Of a DNA stretch of 64,000 nt, positions 10,107 to 18,736 are shown in pieces (position 1 is the first letter of the stretch; the number at the start of each line of letters is the position of its first letter). The notes under the pieces were generated by a model that was not told where the DNA came from, did not search any database, and saw only the letters and a program-made list of their open reading frames with translations. The stretch is from Chloroflexus sp. Y-396-1. Lineage in GTDB: Bacteria > Chloroflexota > Chloroflexia > Chloroflexales > Chloroflexaceae. The stretch is from the NCBI RefSeq assembly GCF_000516515.1, contig NZ_KI911784.1, positions 1 to 64,000 on the forward strand. The letters run 5' to 3'. The translations under genes were made by a program, and so were the position numbers.

Positions 10107-11267
10107 CTATCCTTGTGAACCGAGCGCCATCTCACCGGTCACCGTCTCGGTCGGAACATCGACGTGCGGTTGGTCGGTATCAGACGGCACTTCGGGCTGA
10201 TCGGTCAACTTACGGTAGAGATAACTGAGAACAATCCGGATCACGGCTGCAATGGGAATTGAGATAAAGAGACCGAAAGCACCAGCCAGCGCACCGCCGG
10301 CTAGAATAGCAAAGATGACGACACCCGGATGCAGCCGTACCAGCGGCCCCATCACGTTGGGAATAATAAAATGGTCTTCGATCTGGCGTAACACAAAGTA
10401 GATGATCCCCAGTAATATCGCCAGCGCTACATTAGAGAGACCAAACGGCGTCACCGGCTGAAAAAGCGCTACTGTCATTGCAATACCAGCAGCCGACCAC
10501 GGGCCAATAATGGGTAAAATTTCGAGTACGCCGGAGGCCACCGCAATGACCAGCGCGTAAGGCACTTGCAGAATGGAAAGCGGGATGTAGAGCAACACCG
10601 ACATAATCACGATCAGGATCAATTGACCGCGAATATACGCACTGAATACCTGATCAATCTGTGAACCGAGGTGACCGATCTCACGTCGGTATGGAGCCGG
10701 TATGAGATGATAGGTCCAGGCTTTCAACTGCGGCGCCTGTAATAGCAGATAAAAAGTGATTATCAAATAGACTAAGAGATAGATCACGCTTTCGAGGGCT
10801 GAGAATACGATCTTTGGTACATTACCACTGAGCCAACCGGCTCCATCACGAATCAGCCCAATAACTTGCGCTTCGAGAGGGGCAAGACTAATTACACCCC
10901 CCCCAATCTCAATCGTCTGGTTTTGCTCAAAAAAGATGGTCAGCTCTCGGATAATGATTGGCGCATTCGCAGCTAAATCCCGACTTTGCTGGACAATTCG
11001 CGGCCAAAGAGCGGTAAAAAGACTGTATAGTACAATAAAGGCGACAATGTAGAGTATGACAATCCATACCGCCCGACCAACACGGGTACGACGGTGCAAC
11101 CAACCGATCAAAGGGTTAAACAGGTAAGCGGTAATAATAGCCGCAATAAACGGTGGCAAAATATGCGTCACCGCAAACAAAAACCAGATCGTCAACACTA
11201 TTACCAGACCACTAACGATCCACCTGGCCTGATATGAAAACCGAATAGGCCGATCACTACTCTCCAT
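10107..11267 (-). CDS. AI-2E family transporter (PerM-like membrane protein)
   Basis: A polytopic membrane protein of about 386 residues with the hydrophobic pattern of the AI-2E/PerM exporter family: N-terminal helix pair (VIVLTIWFLFAVTHILPPFIAA), a central soluble stretch, then GILEILPIIGPW-like and LHPGVVIFAILAGGALAG segments near the C-terminus. Members export small molecules or ions; the substrate here is unknown. The ATG at 11267 (AAGGA about nine bases before) is preferred over the longer frame from 11360. It is two bases upstream of era, so the two are cotranscribed. It follows minE after a hairpin and may be part of the same transcript. Confidence 0.85.
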   Translation of the reverse strand: MESSDRPIRFSYQARWIVSGLVIVLTIWFLFAVTHILPPFIAAIITAYLFNPLIGWLHRRTRVGRAVWIVILYIVAFIVLYSLFTALWPRIVQQSRDLAANAPIIIRELTIFFEQNQTIEIGGGVISLAPLEAQVIGLIRDGAGWLSGNVPKIVFSALESVIYLLVYLIITFYLLLQAPQLKAWTYHLIPAPYRREIGHLGSQIDQVFSAYIRGQLILIVIMSVLLYIPLSILQVPYALVIAVASGVLEILPIIGPWSAAGIAMTVALFQPVTPFGLSNVALAILLGIIYFVLRQIEDHFIIPNVMGPLVRLHPGVVIFAILAGGALAGAFGLFISIPIAAVIRIVLSYLYRKLTDQPEVPSDTDQPHVDVPTETVTGEMALGSQG

Positions 11268-11300
11268 AGCTTTTTTCCTTACCACCACCAACGTTGAAAC

Positions 11301-11337
11301 GGGCGCCAAATCACATGGGGTTGTGATTCGGTCGCCC
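11301..11337 (-). terminator. Imperfect hairpin between minE and the AI-2E transporter gene
   Basis: The arms GGGCG.CC.AATCACA and TGTGATT.GG.CGCCC form a stem of about 14 pairs with one mismatch and one bulge. On the minus strand it is followed by GTTTCAA, a weak T-tract. It may end or attenuate the minCDE message. Confidence 0.45.
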
Positions 11338-11368
11338 TTCATTATAGCGGCAACTACCAACGGTGAAG

Positions 11369-11650
11369 CTACCGATGAGACGGCGGATCAACCGAACGAC
11401 GGAGTGGCACATCAGCCTTCAGTAAATCGTGTGCCTCCCCACGACTGAGGGTAACCTCGATCTGATCGGCATCAATGGCCGGAAGGTAGCGCCGAAGAAC
11501 CTCGGCAAGATCGGCCTTTAGTTGGGCCATCATTTCTGGTGTTAGTTTGTAACGGTCGTCGATCAGCACCGTCAACAGCCGTTGCTTGGCCAGTTCGGCA
11601 CTTGAGTCGCGTTTCCGACCGAAGAGGCCATTGAAAAACGACACAGGCAC
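11369..11650 (-). CDS. minE: Cell division topological specificity factor MinE
   Basis: MinE stimulates the MinD ATPase and drives pole-to-pole oscillation of the MinCD division inhibitor. At 93 residues it is of normal length. The N-terminal FFNGLFGRKRDSSAELAKQRLLTVLIDDR block is the typical amphipathic targeting and anti-MinCD region, followed by the C-terminal topological domain with LPAIDADQIEVTL. It starts nine bases after the minD stop with AAAGGAGT in between. The C-terminal tail (VDPPSHR) has no obvious function. Confidence 0.93.
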   Translation of the reverse strand: MPVSFFNGLFGRKRDSSAELAKQRLLTVLIDDRYKLTPEMMAQLKADLAEVLRRYLPAIDADQIEVTLSRGEAHDLLKADVPLRRSVDPPSHR

Positions 11651-11659
11651 TCCTTTCGT

Positions 11660-12460
11660 CTATGTCCGTCGCCGCCCAAACAGACTGAGCAAGCGGTCAA
11701 GCACGCCTTGCTGATCAGGGATTGCCATAATCGGTACATCTTCACCAGCCAATCGCTGCGCAATATTGATATACGCACGACCAGCCAGAGAATTCGGATC
11801 ATAGACAGCCGCTTCACCCCGATTAGTGGCAATCACAATCGTCTCGTCTTCTGGCACGATGCCGAGTAGCGAAATGGCTAGCAACTCAAGCACATCTTCT
11901 ACCGACAGCATCTCCCCACGGCTCACCAAACGCGGCTTAATACGGTTGATAATCAGCGAGGCTGGCCCCTTCTCTGCCGCTTCAATCAAGCCAACGATCC
12001 GATCAGCATCACGCACCGCCGACACTTCTGGCGTCGTTACAATAATCACCTCATCAGCACCGGCAATCGCATTGCGAAAACCAGCTTCAATACCAGCAGG
12101 ACTGTCGATCAACACAAAATCAAACTCAGCCCGTAATTGTTGCGTGAGATCAATCATCTGCTGAGCATTGACCGCATCTTTATCACGTGTCTGGGCAGCC
12201 GGAAGCAGACACAGCTCTGGCAGGCGCTTATCCTTAATCAAGGCCTGCCGCAAGCGGGCGCGGCCCTCCACTACGTCCACCAGATCGTACACAATGCGGT
12301 TTTCAAGCCCCATGACCACATCGAGGTTGCGCAAGCCAATATCGGCATCAACCACAGCGACCCGTGCGCCACGCATTGCCAGCGCCGTTCCCAGGTTAGC
12401 GGTGGTTGTCGTCTTACCAACGCCCCCTTTCCCCGATGTAACGGTAATGACTCGCCCCAT
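11660..12460 (-). CDS. minD: Septum site-determining ATPase MinD
   Basis: Membrane-associated deviant Walker ATPase that recruits MinC. The N-terminus MGRVITVTSGKGGVGKTT holds the deviant Walker A with both lysines; ADIGLRNLDVVMGLENR and DSPAGIE follow. The C-terminus (GVLDRLLSLFGRRRT) forms the amphipathic membrane-targeting helix. The ATG at 12460 gives 266 residues, the usual length; the frame opens 23 codons earlier inside minC without family similarity. It starts 10 bases after the minC stop, in the order minC-minD-minE. Confidence 0.96.
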   Translation of the reverse strand: MGRVITVTSGKGGVGKTTTTANLGTALAMRGARVAVVDADIGLRNLDVVMGLENRIVYDLVDVVEGRARLRQALIKDKRLPELCLLPAAQTRDKDAVNAQQMIDLTQQLRAEFDFVLIDSPAGIEAGFRNAIAGADEVIIVTTPEVSAVRDADRIVGLIEAAEKGPASLIINRIKPRLVSRGEMLSVEDVLELLAISLLGIVPEDETIVIATNRGEAAVYDPNSLAGRAYINIAQRLAGEDVPIMAIPDQQGVLDRLLSLFGRRRT

Positions 12461-12470
12461 TATAACCCCA

Positions 12471-13139
12471 CTAACGCTTAAACGTTTCCCATCCATCAAC
12501 AATAATCTCACCGGCAACAACACGCGCAAACTCAGGCCGATTGACCTGATGCTGATCCGGTGCGCGTGCGATCAAATCGGCAATACGTAATTGCGTCGGA
12601 CGTAACTCGAGCGCACAGATGATCGCACTGCTATCGCCCAATGCCCCGGCGTGCACCAAACCGCGTAACCGCCCCCAAACGACAACGCTCCCACCAGCGA
12701 TGATCTCAGCGCCAGGATTCACATCACCAATCAGCGTAATATGCCCGGTGTGACGCAAGACCTGCCCTGACCGCAATGTACGTATTACAAGAAGTGCCTC
12801 AGCTTCAGGCATCGGCATCGGTTCAGGGTAACGCGCTATCGGACGGGTTGCTAATCCAACAGCCCGTGCCGCCATACGGGTAGCCCGCTCTGACGAGTCA
12901 ATGGCTGTGGCCTGTACTCCATGCTGACGAATCAGGGCCAGCATTTCATCTAATTGGGCCGATGAAACCTCACGATCACCTAGATCGATCACAACACTAG
13001 CGCCGTGAAAGAAACTACGTCGTTCGCCCAAATGATGATCGAGTCGGCTCAACAGTTCCGACCATGCAGCGTTGGCATCTAAGCGAAGCCGTAGTCCATC
13101 GCGGCTACCCTTTATACTGATCAGATCGCTCATGGTCAT
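12471..13139 (-). CDS. minC: Septum site-determining protein MinC
   Basis: Division inhibitor that blocks FtsZ assembly when carried by MinD. The 222-residue protein has a divergent N-terminal domain (1-100) and a well conserved C-terminal beta-helix domain (LRSGQVLRHTGHITLIGDVNPGAEIIAGGSVVVWGRLRG, then ALELRPTQLRIAD), which mediates dimerisation and MinD binding. It is the first gene of minCDE. ATG 13139 is probable; a second ATG lies two codons in. Confidence 0.93.
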   Translation of the reverse strand: MTMSDLISIKGSRDGLRLRLDANAAWSELLSRLDHHLGERRSFFHGASVVIDLGDREVSSAQLDEMLALIRQHGVQATAIDSSERATRMAARAVGLATRPIARYPEPMPMPEAEALLVIRTLRSGQVLRHTGHITLIGDVNPGAEIIAGGSVVVWGRLRGLVHAGALGDSSAIICALELRPTQLRIADLIARAPDQHQVNRPEFARVVAGEIIVDGWETFKR

Positions 13140-13468
13140 ACTACCATATAGAACGTATGATTGTCTGCAATTATAGCATAGTGAACTCTTTTTTTGTGAG
13201 AATGACCAGATCTATCCCAAGTTTTCAACATTGTCAGTCTTTGTCATGCCTGAGCCAGGGGGAGATGATATTTCATAACCCCCGCCGCTTACCAACCAGT
13301 GTCGTTGCACTAGAAACGTGAGCCTCCGACCTATAGTGGAGATGGTGCTCAACCGGCTGGCCGCCGCCAGTGTCTGAGCACACCAACAGCGGTCGGTTCA
13401 GAACCCATCCGCTCTCCTTATTCTATTACCTTACGCCAGCTTGTAGAACGCCCAACAATCGAGTACAA
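13140..13468. other. Divergent intergenic region, minC to GAPDH
   Basis: About 330 bases with no supported gene. It separates the divergently transcribed minCDE and the arsenic-related GAPDH gene and should hold both promoters. The minC-proximal part is AT-rich (13170-13200). Confidence 0.5.
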
Positions 13469-13492
13469 TTATATCAATCTCGAATGATATAA
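13469..13492. promoter_or_regulatory. Palindromic operator candidate before the ars GAPDH gene
   Basis: TTATATCA and TGATATAA form a perfect 8-bp inverted repeat with an 8-base spacer, directly before the AGGAG ribosome site (13496-13500). The position between promoter and start and the A/T-rich dyad fit an ArsR-type repressor site. The dyad is seen; the regulator is inferred. Confidence 0.6.
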
Positions 13493-13508
13493 CTCAGGAG
13501 GCAAACAT

Positions 13509-14516
13509 ATGGCGGCACGGGTAGGGATCAACGGGTTCGGACGGATCGGACGGCTCGCCCTCCGCGCGGCGTGGGAATGGCCAGAGCTAGAGATTGTACA
13601 TATCAATGAGATTGGCGGCGATGCAGCAACGGCAGCCCACCTGCTTAGTTTCGACTCTACGCAAGGGCGTTGGTCGCACGACGTACAGGGTGAAGGTGAT
13701 CGGTTATATATTGACGGCAAGGAAATCAGCTTCAGTCAAGAAAAAGATCCCGGCGCTGTGCCATGGGCAACAATGGGAGTTGACATCGTACTCGAAGCAA
13801 CGGGCAAGTTCCGCACTGTCGCCCAACTGGCAAGCTACTTCACCGCTGGCGTGAAAAAAGTGATCGTTGCGGCGCCGGTGAAGGGTGAAGCGCTCAATGT
13901 CGTGATGGGAGTCAACGATCACTGGTACGAACCGGCCCGGCATCATCTGCTAACCGCAGCCTCTTGCACAACCAACTGTCTGGCCCCAATTGTGAAAGTC
14001 ATTCACGAAGGAATCGGTATTTCCCATGGTATGATTACCACTATTCATAGCTCAACCAATACCCAGAGCGTGCATGATCGTCCGGCGAAGGATTTACGGC
14101 GGGCACGAGCCGCCAGTCTGTCGCTCATCCCCACGACGACCGGTTCAGCTACCGCGATTGGGATGATCTTCCCCGAATTGCAGGGAAAACTTGACGGCCA
14201 GGCAGTACGTGTTCCGCTGCTCAACGCCTCGCTAACCGACTGTGTTTTTGAGGTACGCCGACCAACGACAGTAACTGAAGTAAACGAACTGTTACGAACA
14301 GCAGCAGAAGGCCCTCTGCGAGGAATCCTTGCGTATGAAACACGCCCCCTCGTCTCAATCGATTTTCTCGGCAACCCACATTCGGCGATTGTCGACTCGT
14401 TATGCACGATGGTCACCAACGGAACGCAAGTCAAGATATATGCGTGGTACGACAATGAATGGGGCTACGCAAACCGGTATGTCGAATTAGCACGGAAGGT
14501 AGCACAACTGCTATGA
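13509..14516 (+). CDS. ArsJ-associated glyceraldehyde-3-phosphate dehydrogenase
   Basis: GAPDH of 335 residues with the NAD-binding [10 protein letters not shown], the catalytic SCTTNC and C-terminal [16 protein letters not shown]. In the ArsJ pathway this enzyme adds arsenate to glyceraldehyde 3-phosphate to give 1-arseno-3-phosphoglycerate, which ArsJ exports. Support for that role rather than glycolysis: the next gene is arsJ with a 4-base ATGA overlap, and the segment [24 protein letters not shown] matches what I recall of the ArsJ-associated subgroup. The start is ATG 13509 with AGGAG upstream. A palindromic operator precedes the gene, so arsenic-dependent induction is likely. Confidence 0.9.
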   Translation: MAARVGINGFGRIGRLALRAAWEWPELEIVHINEIGGDAATAAHLLSFDSTQGRWSHDVQGEGDRLYIDGKEISFSQEKDPGAVPWATMGVDIVLEATGKFRTVAQLASYFTAGVKKVIVAAPVKGEALNVVMGVNDHWYEPARHHLLTAASCTTNCLAPIVKVIHEGIGISHGMITTIHSSTNTQSVHDRPAKDLRRARAASLSLIPTTTGSATAIGMIFPELQGKLDGQAVRVPLLNASLTDCVFEVRRPTTVTEVNELLRTAAEGPLRGILAYETRPLVSIDFLGNPHSAIVDSLCTMVTNGTQVKIYAWYDNEWGYANRYVELARKVAQLL

Positions 14517-15814
14517 ATACAGCACCTTCAACGCACGAAACACCGGCTACGCTGGCCCAACGCCAGGCTGACCGCCGTAATTACACCCTGGTAACGCTGG
14601 CTTACTGGGCCGATACGCTCACCGACGGCGCCATTCGGATGCTGGTACTGTTTTATTTTGCACAACTCGGTTATTCGCCGTTTGCCGTTGCCTCGCTCTT
14701 TCTGTTTTACGAAGTATTTGGGATTCTCACGAACCTGTTTGGTGGTTATCTCGGCGCCCGTTTTGGCCTCAAGACCACCCTCTTTGCCGGTCTGGGCACA
14801 CAACTCGTTGCCCTCAGCATGCTTGCCTTCGCGCCACCCTCTTTGCTGGTAGTTCCCTACGTCATGGCGGCACAGGCATTGTCAGGGATAGCCAAAGACC
14901 TGACCAAGATGTCGTCGAAGAGTGCAGTGAAACTGGTGGCAGGCAGTGGAGAAGGTCAACTGTACCGTTGGGTCAGCGTTCTTACCGGATCAAAGAATGC
15001 GATCAAGGGTTTGGGCTTCTTTGTGGGGGCTTTATTGCTCAGCCTGTTTGGGTTTCAAACCGCACTGCTCATCCTGGCGACCCTGGTACTCACCGCTCTG
15101 ACCGGCGCAGTCAGCACCATTAGCGGCGATCTGGGCAAGGCTGACAAGAAGGCCAAATTCAAGCAAATCTTCTCGCCAAATCAGGCCGTCAACCTGCTTG
15201 CGGCAGCCCGCATCTTTCTGTTCGGAGCACGTGATGTCTGGTTCGTCGTTGGCCTTCCCGTGTTCTTCATTACCGTTCTGGGGTGGGATTTCTGGCTGGC
15301 CGGTGGCTTCATGGCAGCATGGACGATTGGTTACGGATTTGTTCAGGCCGCAACACCAACCTTGATCCGGCGGCGGGTTGCCGAGGCACGTGCGCCTGAT
15401 GGTCGTACTGCGATGTGGCTGGCTTTTGCTCTGGCAACGTTCCCGGCGGCGATTGCTCTGGCACTAAACTCCGGGCTTGCACCAACGGTGGCCGTCGTCG
15501 GTGGATTACTGGCTTTTGGTGTGGTTTTTGCTCTCAACTCAGCCGTGCATAGCTACCTGATCCTGGCTTATGCCGACGATGCCAAGGTAGCGATGAACGT
15601 CGGTTTTTACTATATGGCGAATGCTATGGGGCGATTGACCGGTACGGTCTTGTCCGGCGCGCTGTACCAGTGGGGGATGCAGCAAGGCTTGTACGATGGA
15701 TTGACAACCTGCCTGTGGGCTTCGACCGGATTTTTACTGCTGGCCGGTTTGATCTCACTTCGCCTGCCAACGCCAACACGTATTGTTACCGGTACGTGGA
15801 AGGTGTCTGAGTAG
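14513..15814 (+). CDS. arsJ: Organoarsenical efflux MFS transporter ArsJ
   Basis: Major facilitator of 433 residues with about 12 membrane helices. It opens with [26 protein letters not shown] and carries the [19 protein letters not shown] segment that I associate with ArsJ. ArsJ exports 1-arseno-3-phosphoglycerate, which then falls apart to arsenate outside, giving net detoxification. ATG 14513 overlaps the GAPDH stop (ATGA), so the two are translationally coupled; the longer frame from 14459 lies within the GAPDH gene. The pair forms a complete two-gene arsenate resistance unit. Confidence 0.92.
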   Translation: MNTAPSTHETPATLAQRQADRRNYTLVTLAYWADTLTDGAIRMLVLFYFAQLGYSPFAVASLFLFYEVFGILTNLFGGYLGARFGLKTTLFAGLGTQLVALSMLAFAPPSLLVVPYVMAAQALSGIAKDLTKMSSKSAVKLVAGSGEGQLYRWVSVLTGSKNAIKGLGFFVGALLLSLFGFQTALLILATLVLTALTGAVSTISGDLGKADKKAKFKQIFSPNQAVNLLAAARIFLFGARDVWFVVGLPVFFITVLGWDFWLAGGFMAAWTIGYGFVQAATPTLIRRRVAEARAPDGRTAMWLAFALATFPAAIALALNSGLAPTVAVVGGLLAFGVVFALNSAVHSYLILAYADDAKVAMNVGFYYMANAMGRLTGTVLSGALYQWGMQQGLYDGLTTCLWASTGFLLLAGLISLRLPTPTRIVTGTWKVSE

Positions 15815-15937
15815 GGTATCAGGAGGGGATGAGAGAGCTGATAGTGTTATTGGGCAGTAAATTGAGATATGGTATCTATAACACGAAAACGATAATTATC
15901 ACTATCGTGCACGATCGCTGAGCCACAGCTCCCGACG

Positions 15938-16351
15938 TCACACAGTATCTTCCGCAGTCCAGTCACGTACTGCGGCACAGACACAGTCTGCCCACGGCGT
16001 AGCTACCTGCCTGCTACGCTGACGAAGTTCGATAAGCTGTGCCCGCAAGGTCTGAAGTTCGTTGATACGATGCTCAACAACAGCAATCTGGTGATCGAGC
16101 GTTGCCAGCATCTCACCACAAGGAACCTCGCCACGATCGTTGAGTGTCAGGACAGCCGCAATCTCACGTAATGAGAGACCAAGGCGTCGGGCGCTTACAA
16201 TGAAGCGCAGTCGATCAACAATCTCCGGTGCGTAGAGCCGATAATTGTTTTCCATCCGCTGCGGTGGGGGGAGCAGACCAACCTGTTCATAGTAGCGAAT
16301 AGTCTTATCCGGTACACCGGTTTGACGAGCAAGCTCACCAATTCGCATCAT
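15938..16351 (-). CDS. MerR-family metal-responsive regulator
   Basis: A 137-residue regulator with the N-terminal MerR helix-turn-helix (MRIGELARQTGVPDKTIRYYEQVGLL), the dimerisation helix (LDHQIAVVEHRINELQTLRAQL) and cysteines in VPCGEM (about 80) and DCVCAA near the C-terminus. Those positions fit metal-sensing cysteines of the Hg/Pb/Cd/Zn branch. It is convergent with arsJ, and no metal transporter sits directly on its strand, so the target may be its own promoter or a distant gene. The likely start is the ATG at 16351 or the next codon, with AAGGAG upstream. The metal is not predictable with confidence. Confidence 0.88.
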   Translation of the reverse strand: MMRIGELARQTGVPDKTIRYYEQVGLLPPPQRMENNYRLYAPEIVDRLRFIVSARRLGLSLREIAAVLTLNDRGEVPCGEMLATLDHQIAVVEHRINELQTLRAQLIELRQRSRQVATPWADCVCAAVRDWTAEDTV

Positions 16352-16390
16352 GACACACCTCGAAGGAGATATAGAGTTGTAAAGTAACTA

Positions 16391-16589
<199 letters not shown>

Positions 16590-16886
16590 AATTCAACTAT
16601 AGCATATCAGGGTTTCTCAACTTTTTCTACTTCGGGTTCCATACGATGACCGAACGGTTCAAAAACGGAGTGACACCGACAAACGCCATGCACTCGTTGA
16701 TGACGACGCCCGACCTGCACGGTTTTCCTGGGTGCGCGAGCCGCTAGCCTGCATCCTAGAGTGTACGGCTGAAACCCGTCATTTATCGTATTAGCACGCC
16801 ATCAACTCCCCCAGGCTCCACATCCGTTGCCGGCTCGTTGTCAGTATGCAGAAGGAAAGCTAAGGTTGTGATCTCTTCACTCACAC
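16590..16886. other. Intergenic region with fragment of a dispersed repeat
   Basis: Nearly 300 bases without a supported gene. Positions 16709-16751 (CCCGACCTGCACGGTTTTCC onward) match 54636-54680 with few differences and mark a second dispersed repeat family. Confidence 0.5.
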
Positions 16887-16902
16887 ATTCAAAAAATTGA
16901 AT
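16887..16902. promoter_or_regulatory. ArsR operator candidate (autoregulatory)
   Basis: ATTCAAAAAATTGAAT is a perfect palindrome (arms ATTCAA/TTGAAT, AAAA centre) directly in front of the arsR start. An almost identical site (ATTCAAAAAATTGCAT) precedes the permease gene at 17567. Both are embedded in CACATTCAAAAAATTG. Confidence 0.75.
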
Positions 16903-16905
16903 ATA

Positions 16906-17283
16906 ATGTCAGCTATGACAAGCACAACTGCGACCAAACAGGCACGCCTTTTCAAGGCCCTCATGCACCCAATCAGGATCAAAATCCTCGATATTCTACG
17001 CGAGGGCGAGGCTTGTGTTTGTCATATTGAAGCTGTATTAGGTCTCCGGCAGGCGTATGTCTCACAACAACTGGCCGTACTCCGTAAGAGCGGGCTTATT
17101 ACAGATCGTCGTGATGGTTCGAATATCTACTACCGCATAACCCAACCGGAGATCCTGGCCATACTCGATCTGGCTCAGACGATAGTTGGAGAAGATACGT
17201 CAGCAGAGACTATTACCGCTTTATGCTCGTGTCCACGTTGTACGACTATCTCACGAACAAGAGGAGAAGCCAGCTATGATTAA
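16906..17283 (+). CDS. arsR: ArsR/SmtB-family repressor
   Basis: Winged-helix metalloregulator of about 125 residues. LMHPIRIKILDILREGEACVCHIEAVLGLRQAYVSQQLAVLRKSGLI holds the recognition helix and the CVCH motif that in ArsR binds As(III)/Sb(III). A second Cys cluster (CSCPRC) lies at the C-terminus and may add a binding site. No ribosome site precedes the ATG at 16906 (or 16915); the operator ends only three bases before it, so the message may be almost leaderless. The reading frame also allows TTG 16897 inside the operator. It overlaps the next gene by eight bases. It likely represses itself and the permease operon through the two identical dyads. Confidence 0.93.
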   Translation: MSAMTSTTATKQARLFKALMHPIRIKILDILREGEACVCHIEAVLGLRQAYVSQQLAVLRKSGLITDRRDGSNIYYRITQPEILAILDLAQTIVGEDTSAETITALCSCPRCTTISRTRGEASYD

Positions 17284-17509
17284 TGTCAAAATCCTGGGAC
17301 CGGGTTGTCCGAACTGTCGTAAGCTGGAAGAGCGTGTCCGTAACCTCGTGCAACGCTTCCAGGTGGAAGCCGAAATTGAAAAGGTTACTGACTACGCACA
17401 AATCATGCGTTGGAATGTTCTGCGAACACCAGGCCTCGTCGTGAACGATGTGCTGGTTGCTTCTGGCCGTATCCCCTCAGAAGAGGAGATTGCCGGCTGG
17501 TTGAAGTAA
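17276..17509 (+). CDS. Small thioredoxin-like redox protein (CPNC)
   Basis: A 77-residue thioredoxin-fold protein, shorter than thioredoxin, with the active site GPGCPNC near the N-terminus and the cis-proline segment RTPGLVVND. It belongs to the redox-active disulfide protein 2 group often linked to metal-resistance permeases. ATG 17276 overlaps the arsR stop by eight bases and has GAGGAGAAG upstream. It may reduce or hand over arsenical or thiol-bound metal to the permease encoded next. The fold and motif are visible; the role is inferred from neighbours. Confidence 0.9.
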   Translation: MINVKILGPGCPNCRKLEERVRNLVQRFQVEAEIEKVTDYAQIMRWNVLRTPGLVVNDVLVASGRIPSEEEIAGWLK

Positions 17510-17525
17510 CCGTGTCCTGGCAACG

Positions 17526-17551
17526 AGAGCGGGCAAAAAGTAACCCGCTCT
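17526..17551 (+). terminator. Hairpin between the thioredoxin-like gene and the permease
   Basis: AGAGCGGG and CCCGCTCT form an 8-bp stem with a 10-base A-rich loop, followed by TCTTACTA. It lies just before the second ArsR-type operator, so the permease probably has its own promoter. Confidence 0.55.
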
Positions 17552-17566
17552 TCTTACTAGCAACAC

Positions 17567-17582
17567 ATTCAAAAAATTGCAT
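17567..17582. promoter_or_regulatory. Second ArsR operator candidate, before the permease
   Basis: ATTCAAAAAATTGCAT repeats the arsR upstream dyad with one changed base and the same flanks (CACATTCAAAAAATTG, ATATA). It stands 18 bases before the GTG start of the permease and overlaps its presumptive promoter. Confidence 0.72.
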
Positions 17583-17599
17583 ATATAAGGAGGAGCATT

Positions 17600-18655
17600 G
17601 TGGAACAAACCATATCCCCAACCGTACATCAGCAATCGCCATGGCGTGCGTGGGCAATAGTTATTGGAGCTGGCATCATCTGGCTCATCGCGTACAATCT
17701 GGTGCAGCCGCTGGCGCAGGTAGTAACGTTTCGTGTGCTGGGCCTTCAGAAAGGCTCACATCTCGGCGAAGCGGTCGCGTTCTTTCTCTACGATGTACCG
17801 AAAATTCTGTTACTGCTAAGCGGAATGATCTTTCTGATCAGTACCATTCGCTCATTCTTTAGCCCAGAACGCACCCGTGAACTATTGGGTGGAAAACGAG
17901 AAGGTATCGGCAACATCCTGGCAGCCGGACTCGGTGTCCTAACGCCATTTTGCTCGTGCTCAGCGGTACCGCTCTTTATCGGCTTTGTTGAAGCAGGGAT
18001 TCCGTTGGGCGTGACCTTCTCGTTTCTTATCGCGGCGCCGATGGTGAACGAAGTAGCACTGGTGATGCTCTTTGGAATGTTTGGCTGGCAGATAGCCTCC
18101 CTTTATCTGATTGCCGGGATGAGTGTCGCGATACTGGCGGGAATGATCATCGGACGTTTACACCTCGAACGCTACGTGGAAGACTTTGTCTGGCAGATTA
18201 AGGGAGGTGACGGTGCAACTGCATTGACCCGTCTCACCTGGCATCAACGCTTTGCTATGGCCTGGGAAAACACACGCGAGATCGTTGGAAAGGTATGGCT
18301 CTACGTTATCATTGGCATTGCCGTCGGCGCCGGCATTCATGGCTACGTGCCAGAAGATGCCCTGGCTGGTGTGCTGGGACGAGAGGCGTGGTGGTCGGTG
18401 CCGGTAGGGGTCATCCTTGGCGTACCCCTTTATTCCAACGCCGCCGGTATTATCCCGGTAGTACAGGCCTTGATGGCAAAAGGGGCAGCTCTCGGAACGG
18501 TACTGGCTTTTATGATGGCAGTGGTGGCACTCAGTTTACCCGAAATGATCATTCTGCGTCGCGTCCTCAAACCACGTTTAATTGCAATTTTTATCGGAAC
18601 GGTTACGACCGGAATTATCGTTGTTGGCTACATATTTAATCTGATAGTGAGCTGA
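17600..18655 (+). CDS. DUF318/ArsP-type permease
   Basis: Membrane protein of 351 residues with about eight to nine helices. The signature block LTPFCSCSAVPLFIGFVEAGIPLGVTFSFLIAAPMVNEVALVMLFGMFG has the paired cysteines of the DUF318 permease family, whose ArsP branch exports trivalent organoarsenicals. A repeated half (GVPLYSNAAGIIPVVQALMAKG) follows near residue 275. Start GTG 17600 is set by AAGGAGG at 17587-17593. An ArsR-type operator lies directly upstream and a thioredoxin-like gene precedes it, so arsenic-linked export is plausible. Other members handle other metals, so the substrate is not certain. Confidence 0.88.
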   Translation: MEQTISPTVHQQSPWRAWAIVIGAGIIWLIAYNLVQPLAQVVTFRVLGLQKGSHLGEAVAFFLYDVPKILLLLSGMIFLISTIRSFFSPERTRELLGGKREGIGNILAAGLGVLTPFCSCSAVPLFIGFVEAGIPLGVTFSFLIAAPMVNEVALVMLFGMFGWQIASLYLIAGMSVAILAGMIIGRLHLERYVEDFVWQIKGGDGATALTRLTWHQRFAMAWENTREIVGKVWLYVIIGIAVGAGIHGYVPEDALAGVLGREAWWSVPVGVILGVPLYSNAAGIIPVVQALMAKGAALGTVLAFMMAVVALSLPEMIILRRVLKPRLIAIFIGTVTTGIIVVGYIFNLIVS

Positions 18656-18736
18656 GAGATTGATAGCGAGCTACAAAGCGCTTGCAACGCTGTCGTGCGC
18701 TGCTCAGCTTACCGTAATCAGGTAGGGAGGTAGAAG

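Noticed and set aside
15888-15915. Short dyads (ACGATA..TATCGT and ATCGTGCACGAT) between arsJ and the MerR gene
   Set aside because: Could be an operator or bidirectional terminator, but too short and without T-run or promoter context to call.
17110-17125. GGTTCGAAT resembling a tRNA T-arm
   Set aside because: It lies inside the arsR coding sequence and no acceptor stem or other arms can be paired.
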